A stretch of DNA of 64,000 nucleotides from Thermococcus chitonophagus (GCF_002214605.1 NZ_CP015193.1:124001-188000); one strand, 5' to 3'. Positions 1 through 9,104 are shown, counted from the first letter of the stretch. The notes: generated by a model from the sequence alone, not told the origin. Program-made: numbers and translations.

Positions 1-973
1 AAGATTTGACATTTAAACACTCGAAGGGCTTTATCCCCCTTCCGAGGATCTTTGAACCGTAAAACAAGTATAACCTATCGGCAAAGGGTAGGAATTGACA
101 GGCTATCTTGCCCCCTTCAATTAGAACGCTGTCAATCCCCATGCTCCCCAGGAACTCGAGAATTGCCTTGGGCTCGGTTATGTTGTAGGCCTCGGCTATT
201 CCCTCGAACTCCTCAGGCCTCTCGGTAAAGAATATCACCCTGCCATCTTCAAACAGTTTGAACTTCCTTCCCCTCCTGACCTCTCGGGCAATCCTCGCGG
301 AGCGATCGAGGATAACCTTAATTTTCTCAGGGCATCCTAGGAGCCGGCAGTTAAGGGAGGGATTGTCTTTAAGGACCGTGTTTGCTCCAACCATTATTGC
401 CATGTGCTTCCTCCTGAGCTCCTGCACTTTCCTTCTTGCCTCTTCACCAGTTATCCACTTTGATTCGAACGTTTCTGTTGCTATGTATCCGTCGAGGGTT
501 AGGGCGAGCTTTATAGAGACGAAGGGGATTCCCGTAGTTATGTATTTAATGAAGATTTCGTTAAGCTTTCTTGCTTCTTCTTCAAGGATGCCTACTTCAA
601 CTTCAATTCCAGCTTTTCTCAGCTTTTCAATACCCTTACCTGCCACTAGGGGATTCAGATCTTCCAGCGAAATAACAACCCTCTTTATACCCTCAGCTAT
701 TATCCTATCAGCGCAGGGTGGCTGCTTCCCCCAGTGAACGCAGGGTTCAAGGGTTACGTACATCGTAGCTCCTCTTACCGAGTGACCTCTCAGCTTTGCA
801 TTCTCTATCGCATTTACCTCCGCATGCTTACCCCCATAGTACTCGTGCCACCCGACGCCGATTATTCTTCCGTCCTTAACTATAACCGCCCCAACCATGG
901 GATTTGGGTTTACTTTCCCCTCTCCCTTTCTGGCAAGTTCAAGGGCGAGCCTCATGAAGTGCTCGTCATTCAT
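1..973 (-). CDS. ribD: Riboflavin biosynthesis deaminase/reductase RibD (partial, runs off left edge)
   Basis: Catalyses the deaminase and reductase steps of riboflavin synthesis on the pyrimidine intermediate. The N-terminal cytidine-deaminase-like domain has the zinc and catalytic signature: H50-A-E52, then C78 and C87 in an EPC...PPC motif. The reductase domain follows from about residue 150. The ATG at 971-973 begins MNDEHFMRLA. The reading frame is still open at base 1, so the C-terminus lies outside the window. A TATA-like stretch lies just upstream (about 1000-1008). ribBA and ribH lie 4 kb upstream on the same strand, separated by accessory genes. Confidence 0.93.
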   Translation of the reverse strand, partial: MNDEHFMRLALELARKGEGKVNPNPMVGAVIVKDGRIIGVGWHEYYGGKHAEVNAIENAKLRGHSVRGATMYVTLEPCVHWGKQPPCADRIIAEGIKRVVISLEDLNPLVAGKGIEKLRKAGIEVEVGILEEEARKLNEIFIKYITTGIPFVSIKLALTLDGYIATETFESKWITGEEARRKVQELRRKHMAIMVGANTVLKDNPSLNCRLLGCPEKIKVILDRSARIAREVRRGRKFKLFEDGRVIFFTERPEEFEGIAEAYNITEPKAILEFLGSMGIDSVLIEGGKIACQFLPFADRLYLFYGSKILGRGIKPFECLNVKS

Positions 974-1169
974 GTTGCAGAATTAGAACCAATGCTTATA
1001 ATTATATGTTCCTAATATGAGACAAATGTAACTCTAACACTGAAAGCCTAAACAGGAAGAAAAGTGAAATCCCATAGACCCCCTTAACCGTGGCAGTCTT
1101 TGCTTAATTAGCCGAGTTCAGTACGATTTTACCAAAAGATATTTATTTTCCAAAATTTCAATAACTACC

Positions 1170-1412
1170 ATGAAAGTTGAAATTGTTAAAGTAGACAAAA
1201 ATGGAAGGATCTACCTCCCAGCATCTCTCAGAAAGAAATTTGGAAATGGGCCTTTCTACATTGTGGAGAGAGATAATGAAATAGTCCTAATACCCATTCG
1301 CAAAAAAATCGAGAAGTACTATGGAATATTCAGGGGAAAGAACTTAAGTGCAGAAGAGATGGATAAGATAATTGAAGAAGAAACAGAAAAGCTCCTGAGG
1401 GAGGAACTGTGA
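1170..1412 (+). CDS. vapB: VapB-type antitoxin, SpoVT/AbrB fold
   Basis: An 80-residue protein with an N-terminal swapped-hairpin AbrB DNA-binding domain (VDKNGRIYLPASLRKKFG, about residues 8-25) and an acidic C-terminal tail (about 50-80) of the kind that blocks a PIN toxin. By family precedent it neutralises the downstream VapC and autoregulates the pair. The stop overlaps the next start (GTGA), so the two are translationally coupled. An A/T-rich promoter lies at about 1135-1150. First of two VapBC pairs here. Confidence 0.85.
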   Translation: MKVEIVKVDKNGRIYLPASLRKKFGNGPFYIVERDNEIVLIPIRKKIEKYYGIFRGKNLSAEEMDKIIEEETEKLLREEL

Positions 1413-1774
1413 AGGTTTACGTTGACGTGAACGTGATCTACTATTTTCTCACTGCCAACAAGGAGTTTGGAGAACGCGCAAAGAGTCTGATTGAGAAATA
1501 CAGCGGGAAGATGATTACCTCAGCTCTCACAGTATGGCAACTCTACATCCTGTTTAGGAAACAGGGGACAAAATTAAGTCTCGTCAACATTCTTTCTGAG
1601 TTGGGTATTGAAATAGCCCCACTAACCGCAGATATCCTGAGAAACGCCGAAAAATGCAAAAAGCTTGATTTCGATGATGCCATCCACTACGCCACAATGA
1701 AAGCGCAAGGAATAACGACAATCCTATCGAATGATAGAGATTTTGATGAGGTGGATGTGAGGAGGATCTTTTAA
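1409..1774 (+). CDS. vapC: VapC-type PIN-domain toxin, possibly impaired
   Basis: A 121-residue PIN-domain protein, by family an Mg-dependent ribonuclease toxin. Acidic residues are visible at D6 (YVDVN), in LDFDDAIHY near residue 93, and in SNDRDFD near residue 113. The second acidic position, usually Glu in a motif like LxxxE, reads Q44 (TVWQLY), so activity may be reduced. The GTG start at 1409 overlaps the vapB stop by 4 bases, the usual arrangement. The partner antitoxin is immediately upstream. Confidence 0.82.
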   Translation: MKVYVDVNVIYYFLTANKEFGERAKSLIEKYSGKMITSALTVWQLYILFRKQGTKLSLVNILSELGIEIAPLTADILRNAEKCKKLDFDDAIHYATMKAQGITTILSNDRDFDEVDVRRIF

Positions 1775-2018
1775 GTCGTATCCGTTTCCGCTACCTGTTG
1801 CAGTGCAAGAGGTGCGGTTGGCCTTGTACTCCTATCCACATGCTACCAGCCACCTCAGACGGGAAGTAAGGCCGAACGGAACGACCACACAAACAACAAA
1901 AGACACCAACCAGAGAACAGCCTTTACGCTTGAATTACCGCCTCCTCTCGTCTTTCTCTGTCGCTTTATCAGAAGGTTTTTATGCCATGTTGGTAAGACT
2001 ATTCTGGGTGATTGTAAG

Positions 2019-2261
2019 ATGGTAACTGTTAAAGTTTCCTCGAAGGGTCAGATAGTCATACCAAAGGTCATCCGCGAGAAGCTTGGGATTAGGGAAGGGG
2101 ACGAGCTCGAAATCCTTGACTTTGGAAACGAGATAGTGATAGTTCCAATAAAAAGGAACATTAACCTCAAGGGAATATTAAAGCTTGAAAAACCTGTGAA
2201 AGAAATTATGGAGGAGGTAAGGAAGGAAGAAGAACTGGAGGCTAAAAAATGGAGAGAGTAG
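2019..2261 (+). CDS. vapB: VapB-type antitoxin, AbrB family
   Basis: An 80-residue AbrB-fold antitoxin. The signature VSSKGQIVIPKVIREKLGI is at residues 5-23, followed by an acidic tail. An open frame extends back to 1803, but the ATG at 2019 is preferred: it has a GGGTGATT ribosome site 5 bases upstream and a TATA-like GGTTTTTATG near 1975, and translation from it begins exactly at the AbrB domain. The 1775-2018 gap upstream holds no gene I can identify. The last 13 bases overlap vapC. Confidence 0.87.
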   Translation: MVTVKVSSKGQIVIPKVIREKLGIREGDELEILDFGNEIVIVPIKRNINLKGILKLEKPVKEIMEEVRKEEELEAKKWRE

Positions 2262-2647
2262 TGCTTGACAGTTACGCCATACTAACTTACCTCCTCAACG
2301 AAAAGGGTGCAGAGCGCGTTGAGGAACTGCTAAATAAAGCTAGAAATGGAGAAGTAAAGGTTTACATGAACGTTGTGAATCTAGGCGAGGTCTACTACAT
2401 CATAGCACGCAGAAAAGGTGTGGATGTTGCTGACTTCATCATAGCCAACCTGCTGAAAAGTCCAATCCTATTCATCCCCGCGGATGAGCGCCTCTCTCTA
2501 ATTGCTGGCAGAATAAAAGCCTTCCACAAACTAAGCTATGCAGATGGCTTCGCAGCCGCAACAGCAATAGACCTCAATGCGACACTTTTAACCGGGGATG
2601 AAGAATTCAAGAACATTGCGGGTAAAGTCAAAATCGAATGGCTCTAA
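2249..2647 (+). CDS. vapC: VapC-type PIN-domain toxin
   Basis: A 132-residue PIN protein with the full acidic set: D7 (LDSYA), E47 (NLGEVYY), D99 (SYADGFAA) and D117 (TGDEEF). It is predicted to be a metal-dependent RNase toxin held by the overlapping upstream antitoxin. The ATG at 2249 lies inside the vapB 3' end. Its stop overlaps the tail of the decayed gene on the opposite strand by a few bases, so the two genes converge. Confidence 0.88.
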   Translation: MERVVLDSYAILTYLLNEKGAERVEELLNKARNGEVKVYMNVVNLGEVYYIIARRKGVDVADFIIANLLKSPILFIPADERLSLIAGRIKAFHKLSYADGFAAATAIDLNATLLTGDEEFKNIAGKVKIEWL

Positions 2648-3917
2648 GCCTTCCCAACTCCAAGCATCTTAATGCTCTTGTCAATATGCCTTACTACAGC
2701 TTTCGCCAGTGACGAATTATCCTTAGCAGTTTCGATGAGGATATTTTATTGAAGTTCTGCCTTCAATGAGCATATTCAAAGCAAAATCGACAAATTCCTT
2801 CGCACTTATTCTGTACATCCGGCCTTTATCGAAAATCCAAGCCAGGGACTTGCCTTCCCTGACGAGTACCGCGTGAACGTTCGGATCAAAGGCCCCGAAG
2901 TCCATATCCACGTAGAGTTTGACTTCTGCCCGCGTTCTCCTTACCCAGTCAGGAAGCTCTCCGATGGGCTTTAGAATATTTTCAGGAACCATCCTGCCGT
3001 CCCCTGCAGGCGTTTTAACCCCTAGCCCTCCGATGAATTTCTCAAACTCATTCTCTCTTCCGAGCGCGTATAAGATTCCAGCTATGAATCCAGTGACCTT
3101 TAACGGGCAGGTAATATTTAAGGACATCATCGAAGTCAAAGAGTATCTCTGTCCACTCCAAGAGCTCGTCCACGCTTTTGGCGGTCGAATAAGGACTGTC
3201 CACGTAGAAGTACCAGTAAAAACCCAGGTTAGTGCTGTGCCTAACCATCATGCTTCTCACCATGTGCTGAGCCCATATCTCGCTATCGTCTTCACCCATT
3301 GTATCTGGGGGTATAAAGCTCGCAGGGGAGTGAACGTTTTTAAAATTTTTTCTACATCACGTATCCCCCTTATGAGGTCCCCCTTAATGCCCTCTACGTA
3401 CTCTTCAACCTCTACCTGGACAGCTACTCCCTTGTCCGGAGACCCAATTTCAAGGATTTTGCCATGTTTACGGCACAGGACAAACTTTATGGGGTCAAAG
3501 GTGCCGAAGAAGAGTTTAAGGGGGGCCCTCCGGAAAAAACACCTCCTCTATAGATATGTTCTTGGTAACGGGGTTGTTCCTGATGGAGTTTATTTCTACT
3601 GGGAGACTCATGAGTTCTGTAACTGCATGCTTTCCTCCCCTTGCGTAAACAATCGAAAGTGCTACGTCCTCGAAAAAGTCAATTAAGTTCCCACAAGCAG
3701 GTGCTATCAGCTCTTTACCATTCACTGCTAACCCATACTTAACGCTGTGTTCAAATGCTCTCATGACAATGCCTTTGAGGAGCTCGTTAAAATCTTCTTC
3801 ATCCTCCTCTTCAATGGATTCAGTGTAGGTTCCCACGGTGTCTGAGAGGGACGATAAAACAGCTTCCTTCAGGTAATCTTTAGTTGGGAGTGTGCACCAG
3901 AGGTGAACTCTTGTCAT
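2644..3917 (-). pseudogene. Decayed hypothetical gene with several frameshifts
   Basis: Translating the minus strand in successive frames gives one continuous protein of about 420 residues broken by at least four shifts. They lie near 3520 (a run of six G on the plus strand), near 3345 (A/T run), near 3100 (after LPVK) and near 2735. The pieces read MTRVHLWCTL..., then FFGTFDPIKF..., then MGEDDSEIWA..., then VTGFIAGILYALG..., ending NILIETAKDN...MLGVGKA with a stop at 2644-2646. I recognise no family. The lesions sit at short homopolymers, so decay or sequencing error are both possible, though the number favours decay. Confidence 0.72.
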
Positions 3918-3993
3918 TATGTACCACCTTTATTAGACAGAACATCTAAAGCATAAAAAGGGTAAAGAGTATGGGAACCAACTCAGCGGGACT

Positions 3994-4281
3994 TTACCAA
4001 GTATGTCGTAAGAACCTTGTAGCTTTTGTATCCTGTTCTCTCTGTAAGATTACCCTAACCCCACCAATTTCTGTATCTACCTCCAGTACAAGTTTACCTT
4101 TCCTAGGATCTGTTTTGCTACAGTTGACTTCACCTTCGAGTATTGCCTTTTTAATGACATCTGCAAGCCACTTTCCAGTTACACTCTTCGGGAAGACTGT
4201 TGCATCTGGTTCTCCGTAGTAAACTTTCCCTTCATAATGTCTCCTAATAATATGTCTTAAATCACTCTCAAGAAGTTTCAC
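3994..4281 (-). CDS. Hypothetical protein
   Basis: A 95-residue protein with no family I recognise. It is basic at the N-terminus and has no membrane segment. Its ATG at 4279-4281 overlaps the stop of the upstream membrane-protein gene (ATGA), so the two form a coupled pair and probably work together. Both lie in the accessory stretch between the riboflavin genes. Confidence 0.55.
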   Translation of the reverse strand: MKLLESDLRHIIRRHYEGKVYYGEPDATVFPKSVTGKWLADVIKKAILEGEVNCSKTDPRKGKLVLEVDTEIGGVRVILQREQDTKATRFLRHTW

Positions 4282-4913
4282 TTTCCCCGGAGGCCAGTAT
4301 CCACATGGTGCATCTCTTCCTTTGAATTTTGGTAGATTTCTAGCTCTCTGTATAACTCTTCAGCGAATTCCTTTGCCTTGTTAGCGTCCCATCCATTGAG
4401 CCACGCTTGTGCTAGGAGTTTACCATATTCCTTCGGGCTGAATAAGTCTTCGACAGCCTTGACTTCATCCCTAGTTATTCTTATAACCAGATTTACAATG
4501 ACGACTTCCTTTTTGAGTCCCCACCATTTCTCTCTTACGTAACCATAGCCAATCTCCGCTTCACTTCCCCAGATGTTAGTTTTGGTCACCTGAACAAGGT
4601 TTCCCTGCTTATCGGGAATTTCGCTTATAAACCCCTCAATGAACTCCGCCACTGGCTTTCCGTATAGATATCTAGCGAGTGTCGCGATTATTGTGGCTAT
4701 GGTGCCGATTATTACTACCCAACCAACGCCCGGAATGAAAATTGTGAGAACTCTTCCAACTACTGCCCCGACATTCTGTGGCTGAACCTCTCTGCTCTTA
4801 TCTGGGATCCTACTAACGAGATCTGCAGTAGCTGTGGCATAGCTGGCCGTTAAACCCAACACTAAAAGCACAACGAATATGGAAGCGGCATGCTTCCACT
4901 TTACTGGTACCAC
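4278..4913 (-). CDS. Hypothetical membrane or exported protein
   Basis: A 211-residue protein. Residues 9-29 form a hydrophobic signal or anchor helix (HAASIFVVLLVLGLTASYAT). A second, longer hydrophobic segment, rich in Val and Ile, spans about 50-87 (VGRVLTIFIPGVGWVVIIG). The rest is soluble and charged. I recognise no family. It is the first gene of a two-gene unit with the 3994-4281 gene. A TATA-like stretch lies upstream (about 4925-4945). The function is unknown. Confidence 0.6.
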   Translation of the reverse strand: MVPVKWKHAASIFVVLLVLGLTASYATATADLVSRIPDKSREVQPQNVGAVVGRVLTIFIPGVGWVVIIGTIATIIATLARYLYGKPVAEFIEGFISEIPDKQGNLVQVTKTNIWGSEAEIGYGYVREKWWGLKKEVVIVNLVIRITRDEVKAVEDLFSPKEYGKLLAQAWLNGWDANKAKEFAEELYRELEIYQNSKEEMHHVDTGLRGK

Positions 4914-4980
4914 CAGATACGGATAATATTTCCACCTATAGTAATTTTATCGATGTACAATAGAGAGGATAGCAATGTAG

Positions 4981-5445
4981 TCAGGAGACATATAATTTTT
5001 TAACTAAATTCACCATCTCCAGCGTCGTTAGTGCGTACTCAAAACCCCTGTTGACCTTAACTCCTGCCCTGCCTATTGCCTGTAGCTCGTCCTCAGCAGT
5101 CACTACACCAAACACCACAGGAACTCCCGTGTCAAGAGAAATCTGGGAGAGAGCCTTCGCAACTTGAGAAGAGACAAGCTCATAATGCCTCGTTTCCCCT
5201 CTTATCACGACTCCCAAGGCAAGAACCCCATCAACTCCCTTCTCAATAAGTTTTTTCACTGCCAAAGGGATTTCAAAGGCCCCAGGAACCCTAACAACCT
5301 TCACCTCCTCAACTCCGTGCCTCCTGAAGCAATCCAATGCCCCCCTAAGCAGTTCCTCCGTAAGGAGGTCGTTGAACCTTGAAACAACTATGCCAAGCTT
5401 AAGTCCCTCCCCTTTGAATTCGCCCTCAAATTCTTCAACCTTCAT
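4981..5445 (-). CDS. ribH: 6,7-dimethyl-8-ribityllumazine synthase
   Basis: Condenses the ribitylamino-uracil with the four-carbon phosphate made by RibBA to give lumazine, the penultimate riboflavin step. The 154-residue length is normal. Visible motifs are SRFN at 22-25 (phosphate and substrate loop), VPGAFEIP at 53-60, GVVIRGETRHYELV at 78-91 with the proton donor H87, and a C-terminal NRGFEYA. The ATG at 5443-5445 overlaps the ribBA stop by 4 bases, so the two are coupled. Confidence 0.95.
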   Translation of the reverse strand: MKVEEFEGEFKGEGLKLGIVVSRFNDLLTEELLRGALDCFRRHGVEEVKVVRVPGAFEIPLAVKKLIEKGVDGVLALGVVIRGETRHYELVSSQVAKALSQISLDTGVPVVFGVVTAEDELQAIGRAGVKVNRGFEYALTTLEMVNLVKKLYVS

Positions 5446-6611
5446 CAGGGCACCCCCGGAATCCTGTGGCCAAGCTTCTCAACCTTAACCTTCAGGTAGA
5501 ACCTATTGTGCTCGGTAACCTCTCCGGGCAATGGAATTACCTCAACAATTTCAATGCCGAGTTCTTTTAACTCCCCAACCTTCCTGGGATTGTTCGTGAG
5601 CAGTCTAATCCTTTCAACGCCTAGTGCTTTAAGCATCTGGAACGCAACTTCATAGCTCCTCTCATCCTCCGAGAAGCCGAGGGTCTTGTTAGCTTCAACC
5701 GTGTCGTAACCCAGATCTTGGAGTTCGTACGCTTTGATCTTCTCCGTAAGGTCTATTCCCCTTCCCTCCTGATCCAGATACAGCAAAATTCCTCCTTCCT
5801 GGGAAATCATCCTTAGTGAATTAATCAGCTGACTGCCACAGTCGCAACGGAGCGAGGCCAAAGTGTCCCCGGTGAGGCACTTCGAGTGAACCCTAACGAG
5901 GGGAGCCTCACCATAAGGCTTTTTGATAATAGCGACGTGCTCCTTAAAGTCCAGCTCGTTCCTGAAGCTTATGATCTCAAACTCCCCAAACCTCGTTGGC
6001 AGTTTTGCCCTGCCATAGATTTGAACGAGCTGTCTCCTCCTTACAAATTCCTTCCAGACATCCTTTACCGTTAGAATTGGGATGTCATGCTGCTCAGCGA
6101 AACTCACCGCATACTCTAGATCGTGCGAGTTGCCTTCCTCGTTTAGAACCTCAATTATCAACGCGTACCTTCTAAAACCCAGCATCTCCATGAGCTCTAG
6201 TGAGGCCTCAGTGTGGCCCTTTCTCCTGTTGAACCCTACGGATCCTAATAAAGGGAGGTGACCTGGATACCTAAAGCTTTCCACGCTTAAACCCTCGGCT
6301 ATCTTCCTCGCAGTCAGTGCCCTCTCCTCCGCGGTAATTCCAGTTTTGGTGTCCTTATAGTCAACTGGAATCAGGAAGTTTGTTTCACCGCCCTTCGAGG
6401 GGAGCCTGAAGAAGCCTCTCTTCAGGGCTTTATCCATGTCCATGGCCAGACACAAAAGTCCCTTCGCGGAGAGCATGAAGTTAACCACGTTTTTATTTGC
6501 AAGCTCGGCCGGGTAAACTAGATCGGCCTCCCCTTCCCTATCTTCCTCTATTAGGAGTACTGGCTTCCCTTTGAGGATGCTCTCTTCAATTGTGTCTAAA
6601 TTGATAGACAT
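5445..6611 (-). CDS. ribBA: Bifunctional 3,4-dihydroxy-2-butanone-4-phosphate synthase / GTP cyclohydrolase II
   Basis: Supplies both branches of riboflavin synthesis. The N-terminal RibB domain (about 1-200) has DREGEADLV near residue 24. The C-terminal RibA domain has the zinc cysteine set (KCLTGDTLASLRCDCGSQ) and LDQEGRGIDL. A longer frame starts at 6665, but the ATG at 6609-6611 (MSINLDTIEE) fits the family start, and a TATA element (about 6633-6643) sits some 25 bases upstream, suggesting a nearly leaderless message. Length from this start is 388 residues. Confidence 0.93.
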   Translation of the reverse strand: MSINLDTIEESILKGKPVLLIEEDREGEADLVYPAELANKNVVNFMLSAKGLLCLAMDMDKALKRGFFRLPSKGGETNFLIPVDYKDTKTGITAEERALTARKIAEGLSVESFRYPGHLPLLGSVGFNRRKGHTEASLELMEMLGFRRYALIIEVLNEEGNSHDLEYAVSFAEQHDIPILTVKDVWKEFVRRRQLVQIYGRAKLPTRFGEFEIISFRNELDFKEHVAIIKKPYGEAPLVRVHSKCLTGDTLASLRCDCGSQLINSLRMISQEGGILLYLDQEGRGIDLTEKIKAYELQDLGYDTVEANKTLGFSEDERSYEVAFQMLKALGVERIRLLTNNPRKVGELKELGIEIVEVIPLPGEVTEHNRFYLKVKVEKLGHRIPGVP

Positions 6612-6738
6612 CAAGTTCCAAAATGTTGATAATTTTTTATAGATTTTGTTCCATAAAAAGAACAAAAATCCGAGGAATAATTCCTAGGGATCAAAAATGT
6701 TAAGGCTAACAATTCCTCAACCAATCAAAGGGGTTATC

Positions 6739-6990
6739 ATGTCGTTGAAGGGTGCAGAAAGTGGTGTTGTCGCGGGAGTGCTGGGCACGGTGCTATTGGG
6801 GGCAATAATTTCCGTCCTGGCCCTTCCCGTCTCGGCCCTAACAAAGCTGGGCTACATAATCTATGATATGGGCATCGTGGGTCTGTCCTTTGCCCTTTTG
6901 AGTGAGGCCATAGGAGAAGAAAAATCAGAAATCATGAGGGTAGGATTTGCGATAGCGGGAGTGATAGCCCTCTTACTATTGAAGATTTAA
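6739..6990 (+). CDS. Small hypothetical membrane protein
   Basis: An 83-residue protein from ATG 6739 (AAAGGGG site upstream); an upstream ATG at 6697 would add 14 residues. It has three hydrophobic segments: about 11-31 (VVAGVLGTVLLGAIISVLAL), 37-54 and 65-82. There is no motif pointing to a function. It is convergent with the PLP enzyme, with a 15-base overlap at the stops. Confidence 0.6.
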   Translation: MSLKGAESGVVAGVLGTVLLGAIISVLALPVSALTKLGYIIYDMGIVGLSFALLSEAIGEEKSEIMRVGFAIAGVIALLLLKI

Positions 6991-7974
6991 CAGCCTAAGC
7001 ATGTCCTCGCCGTAGTGGAATATCCCCGGCATTCCACCCGTGTGTATGAAGAGAATTCTCTCGCCTAGCTCTCCTTTTCTTGCGAGATCCATTAACCCAT
7101 AGAATGCTTTACCTGTGTACACTGGGTCGAGGAGAATTCCCTCCTTAGTTCCAACGAGTCTTATCAGCTCCGCAACCTCCCTCACGATCTTGCCATAGGC
7201 GCCAAAGCTGTAATCATGAATCCTGGGCTCCTTAAGCTCTACACTCACGCCTAAAAGCTTTGCAGTTTCTTTAGCTAAGTCAACTACCTTTTGTGTCATC
7301 TTCTCACCGAATATTCCAACTGCCATGCCAACTGGATCTACTTCAAGCTTCGTCAACTCAAGACCCAGGAGTATTCCAGCTAAAGTGCCGCCACTTCCCA
7401 CTGCATCAACTATGGTGTCAAACTTCAAGCCTAATGACATCATCTGAGTTGATAGCTCGCCTATCATCCTGACGTAGCCCAGGGTTCCAACCGGAGATGC
7501 TCCACCTATTGGGATTATATAGGGTCTTTTGCCCTGCTCCTCAAGCTCTTTAGCTACTTCTTCGGCATATGGAATCAAATCAGGAGTTTTCTCAACGTCA
7601 TAAACCCTCGTCTCTATTCCCATCAGCTTGTCTAAGAGATAGTTACCCTTTATGGTCTCTTTTCCTCTCAACACTAAGACGACGTCAAGTCCAAGTTTCT
7701 TAGCTGCCAAAGCCGTTACGAATGCATGATTCGAGTGGACAGCACCCATAGTTATTATTGTGTCTGCACCCTTAGCTAGTGCATCTCCCAGGAGGAACTC
7801 AAGCTTCCTCACCTTGTTTCCTCCTATCCCTAGGCCCGTGAGATCGTCCCTCTTCACGTAGACCTCAACACCCAGCATTTCACTTATCTTGGGAAGGTAC
7901 TGGATTGGAGTTTCCCAGGGAATTAATTCAACCCGAGGAAACTTCGCAAGAAGTGCCCTAATCTTTGGGTGCAT
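6976..7974 (-). CDS. PLP-dependent ACC deaminase / D-cysteine desulfhydrase family protein
   Basis: A 332-residue fold-type II PLP enzyme, closely similar to the ACC-deaminase homologue of P. horikoshii (from memory). PLP motifs are KRDDLTGLGIGGNKVRKLE (about 41-59, with the Schiff-base lysine in GGNK), the AVHSNH loop, and a phosphate-binding GSGGTLAG. Archaeal members are often deaminases of D-amino acids or D-cysteine desulfhydrases rather than true ACC deaminases, so the substrate is uncertain. The start at 7974 (MHPKIRALL) has GGTGAT 4 to 9 bases upstream; in-frame alternatives are 7980, 7983 and 7986. Confidence 0.87.
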   Translation of the reverse strand: MHPKIRALLAKFPRVELIPWETPIQYLPKISEMLGVEVYVKRDDLTGLGIGGNKVRKLEFLLGDALAKGADTIITMGAVHSNHAFVTALAAKKLGLDVVLVLRGKETIKGNYLLDKLMGIETRVYDVEKTPDLIPYAEEVAKELEEQGKRPYIIPIGGASPVGTLGYVRMIGELSTQMMSLGLKFDTIVDAVGSGGTLAGILLGLELTKLEVDPVGMAVGIFGEKMTQKVVDLAKETAKLLGVSVELKEPRIHDYSFGAYGKIVREVAELIRLVGTKEGILLDPVYTGKAFYGLMDLARKGELGERILFIHTGGMPGIFHYGEDMLRLLNLQ

Positions 7975-8036
7975 AAGCATCACCACGTTTAGATACTTGT
8001 CTGATTATTTAAAGGTTTTGAAGTAACTTTCTAAAG

Positions 8037-9104
8037 TTGATAAAGAACACTTCGCAGACCAAGAAGAGGAACTTGAAAAATTAAAACTTGCAATGCTCAG
8101 TGGACAGAATGTTATAATATACTCCCCCCGTCGATATGGAAAGAGCTCCTCGTAAACATTGCACTAGAAGAACTTAAAGGCAAAATTTACCCAATTAAAA
8201 TTTGATTGTTATGGAATACTCACAAAGAGAGAACTAGCAGAGAAAATTAGCTCTGCCACAATCTCCTCATGGAAGGGAAGACTAGAAGAGATCATCAAAA
8301 GACTATTCAAAACTATAAAGCCAAAAATTATAATCGGCGATAAGATCGAAATTCAATTCTCCACTGAAAAGGAAGATGTTGCATTTGAGGAGGCCCTAAA
8401 GCTACCTGAAAGGATACACGAATTGGTAAACAAGAGAGTCGTGGTTGTGTTCGATGAATTTCAAGAAGTTGCAAATCTTGGCAAAGATGTACTCCCCAAA
8501 ATGAGAGCAGAATTTCAAAAACACAAAGGTGTCACCTACGTTTTTGGGGAGCAAGATGGGTATGATGAAGCAAATATTCCATTCTCCGAGTAGCCCTTTT
8601 TATAACTTCGGAATGCACATCACTTTAAAGAGGATTCCCAGGGATGAATTCGCTAAATTTATCCGAAAGAAGTTCGGAGAGAGTGGACTAGGCGTTGAGG
8701 GAGAAGTTATTGAGGGGATACTGAACATCACAAAGGGCCATCCATACTATACTCAAATGCTCTGCCAGAAGCTGTGGCTCAATCCAGTAATCCAAGGAAA
8801 AAAGGAGGTTAGCAGGAAAGATCTAGAAATAACACTTGATGAAGCTTTAAACTGAGCATCTGAGCTATTTGAAGAAATTTGGGACTCATTAACTCCAAAT
8901 CAGAGAAAGGCCTTAATTGCAATAACTAGGGGAGAAAAAGATTTTCACTCTAGAGACTTTTTGAATAGGTACGAATTCAAGAGATCATCTACCGTTCAAG
9001 CAGCTATAAAGGGGCTTAAAGACAGGGAGATTATCATTAAAGAAGGAGGAAAGTACATCATTGAGAATCCAATTCTTGAGCTGTGGATTAGAAGGATATT
9101 CTAG
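8037..9104 (+). pseudogene. Decayed archaeal ATPase (AAA, ATPase_2 / DUF234-type) gene
   Basis: Readable in pieces: EHFADQEEELEKLKLAMLSG with no obvious start, a Walker A stretch SPRRYGKSS, then VVVVFDEFQEV (Walker B), a sensor-like region, and a C-terminal winged helix ending LELWIRRIF at 9101. Lesions include a lost C in SSL near 8155 and an extra A near 8200. There is a further shift near 8540 in a T/G run, and an in-frame TGA near 8852 between DEALN and ASELFEEIW. The family is abundant in Thermococcales and of unclear function. Its stop abuts the SRP RNA 3' end. Confidence 0.85.

Noticed and set aside
258-1015. Plus-strand frames at the left edge
   Set aside because: They are antisense to ribD, which shows clear family motifs.
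1803-2018. N-terminal extension of the second VapB, and a possible transposase remnant (QCKRCGW in one frame)
   Set aside because: The AbrB fold starts at 2019 with a good ribosome site; the zinc-like motif is too short to call an insertion sequence.
2919-3686. A 255-codon plus-strand frame
   Set aside because: It is antisense to the decayed minus-strand gene and its protein is not family-like.
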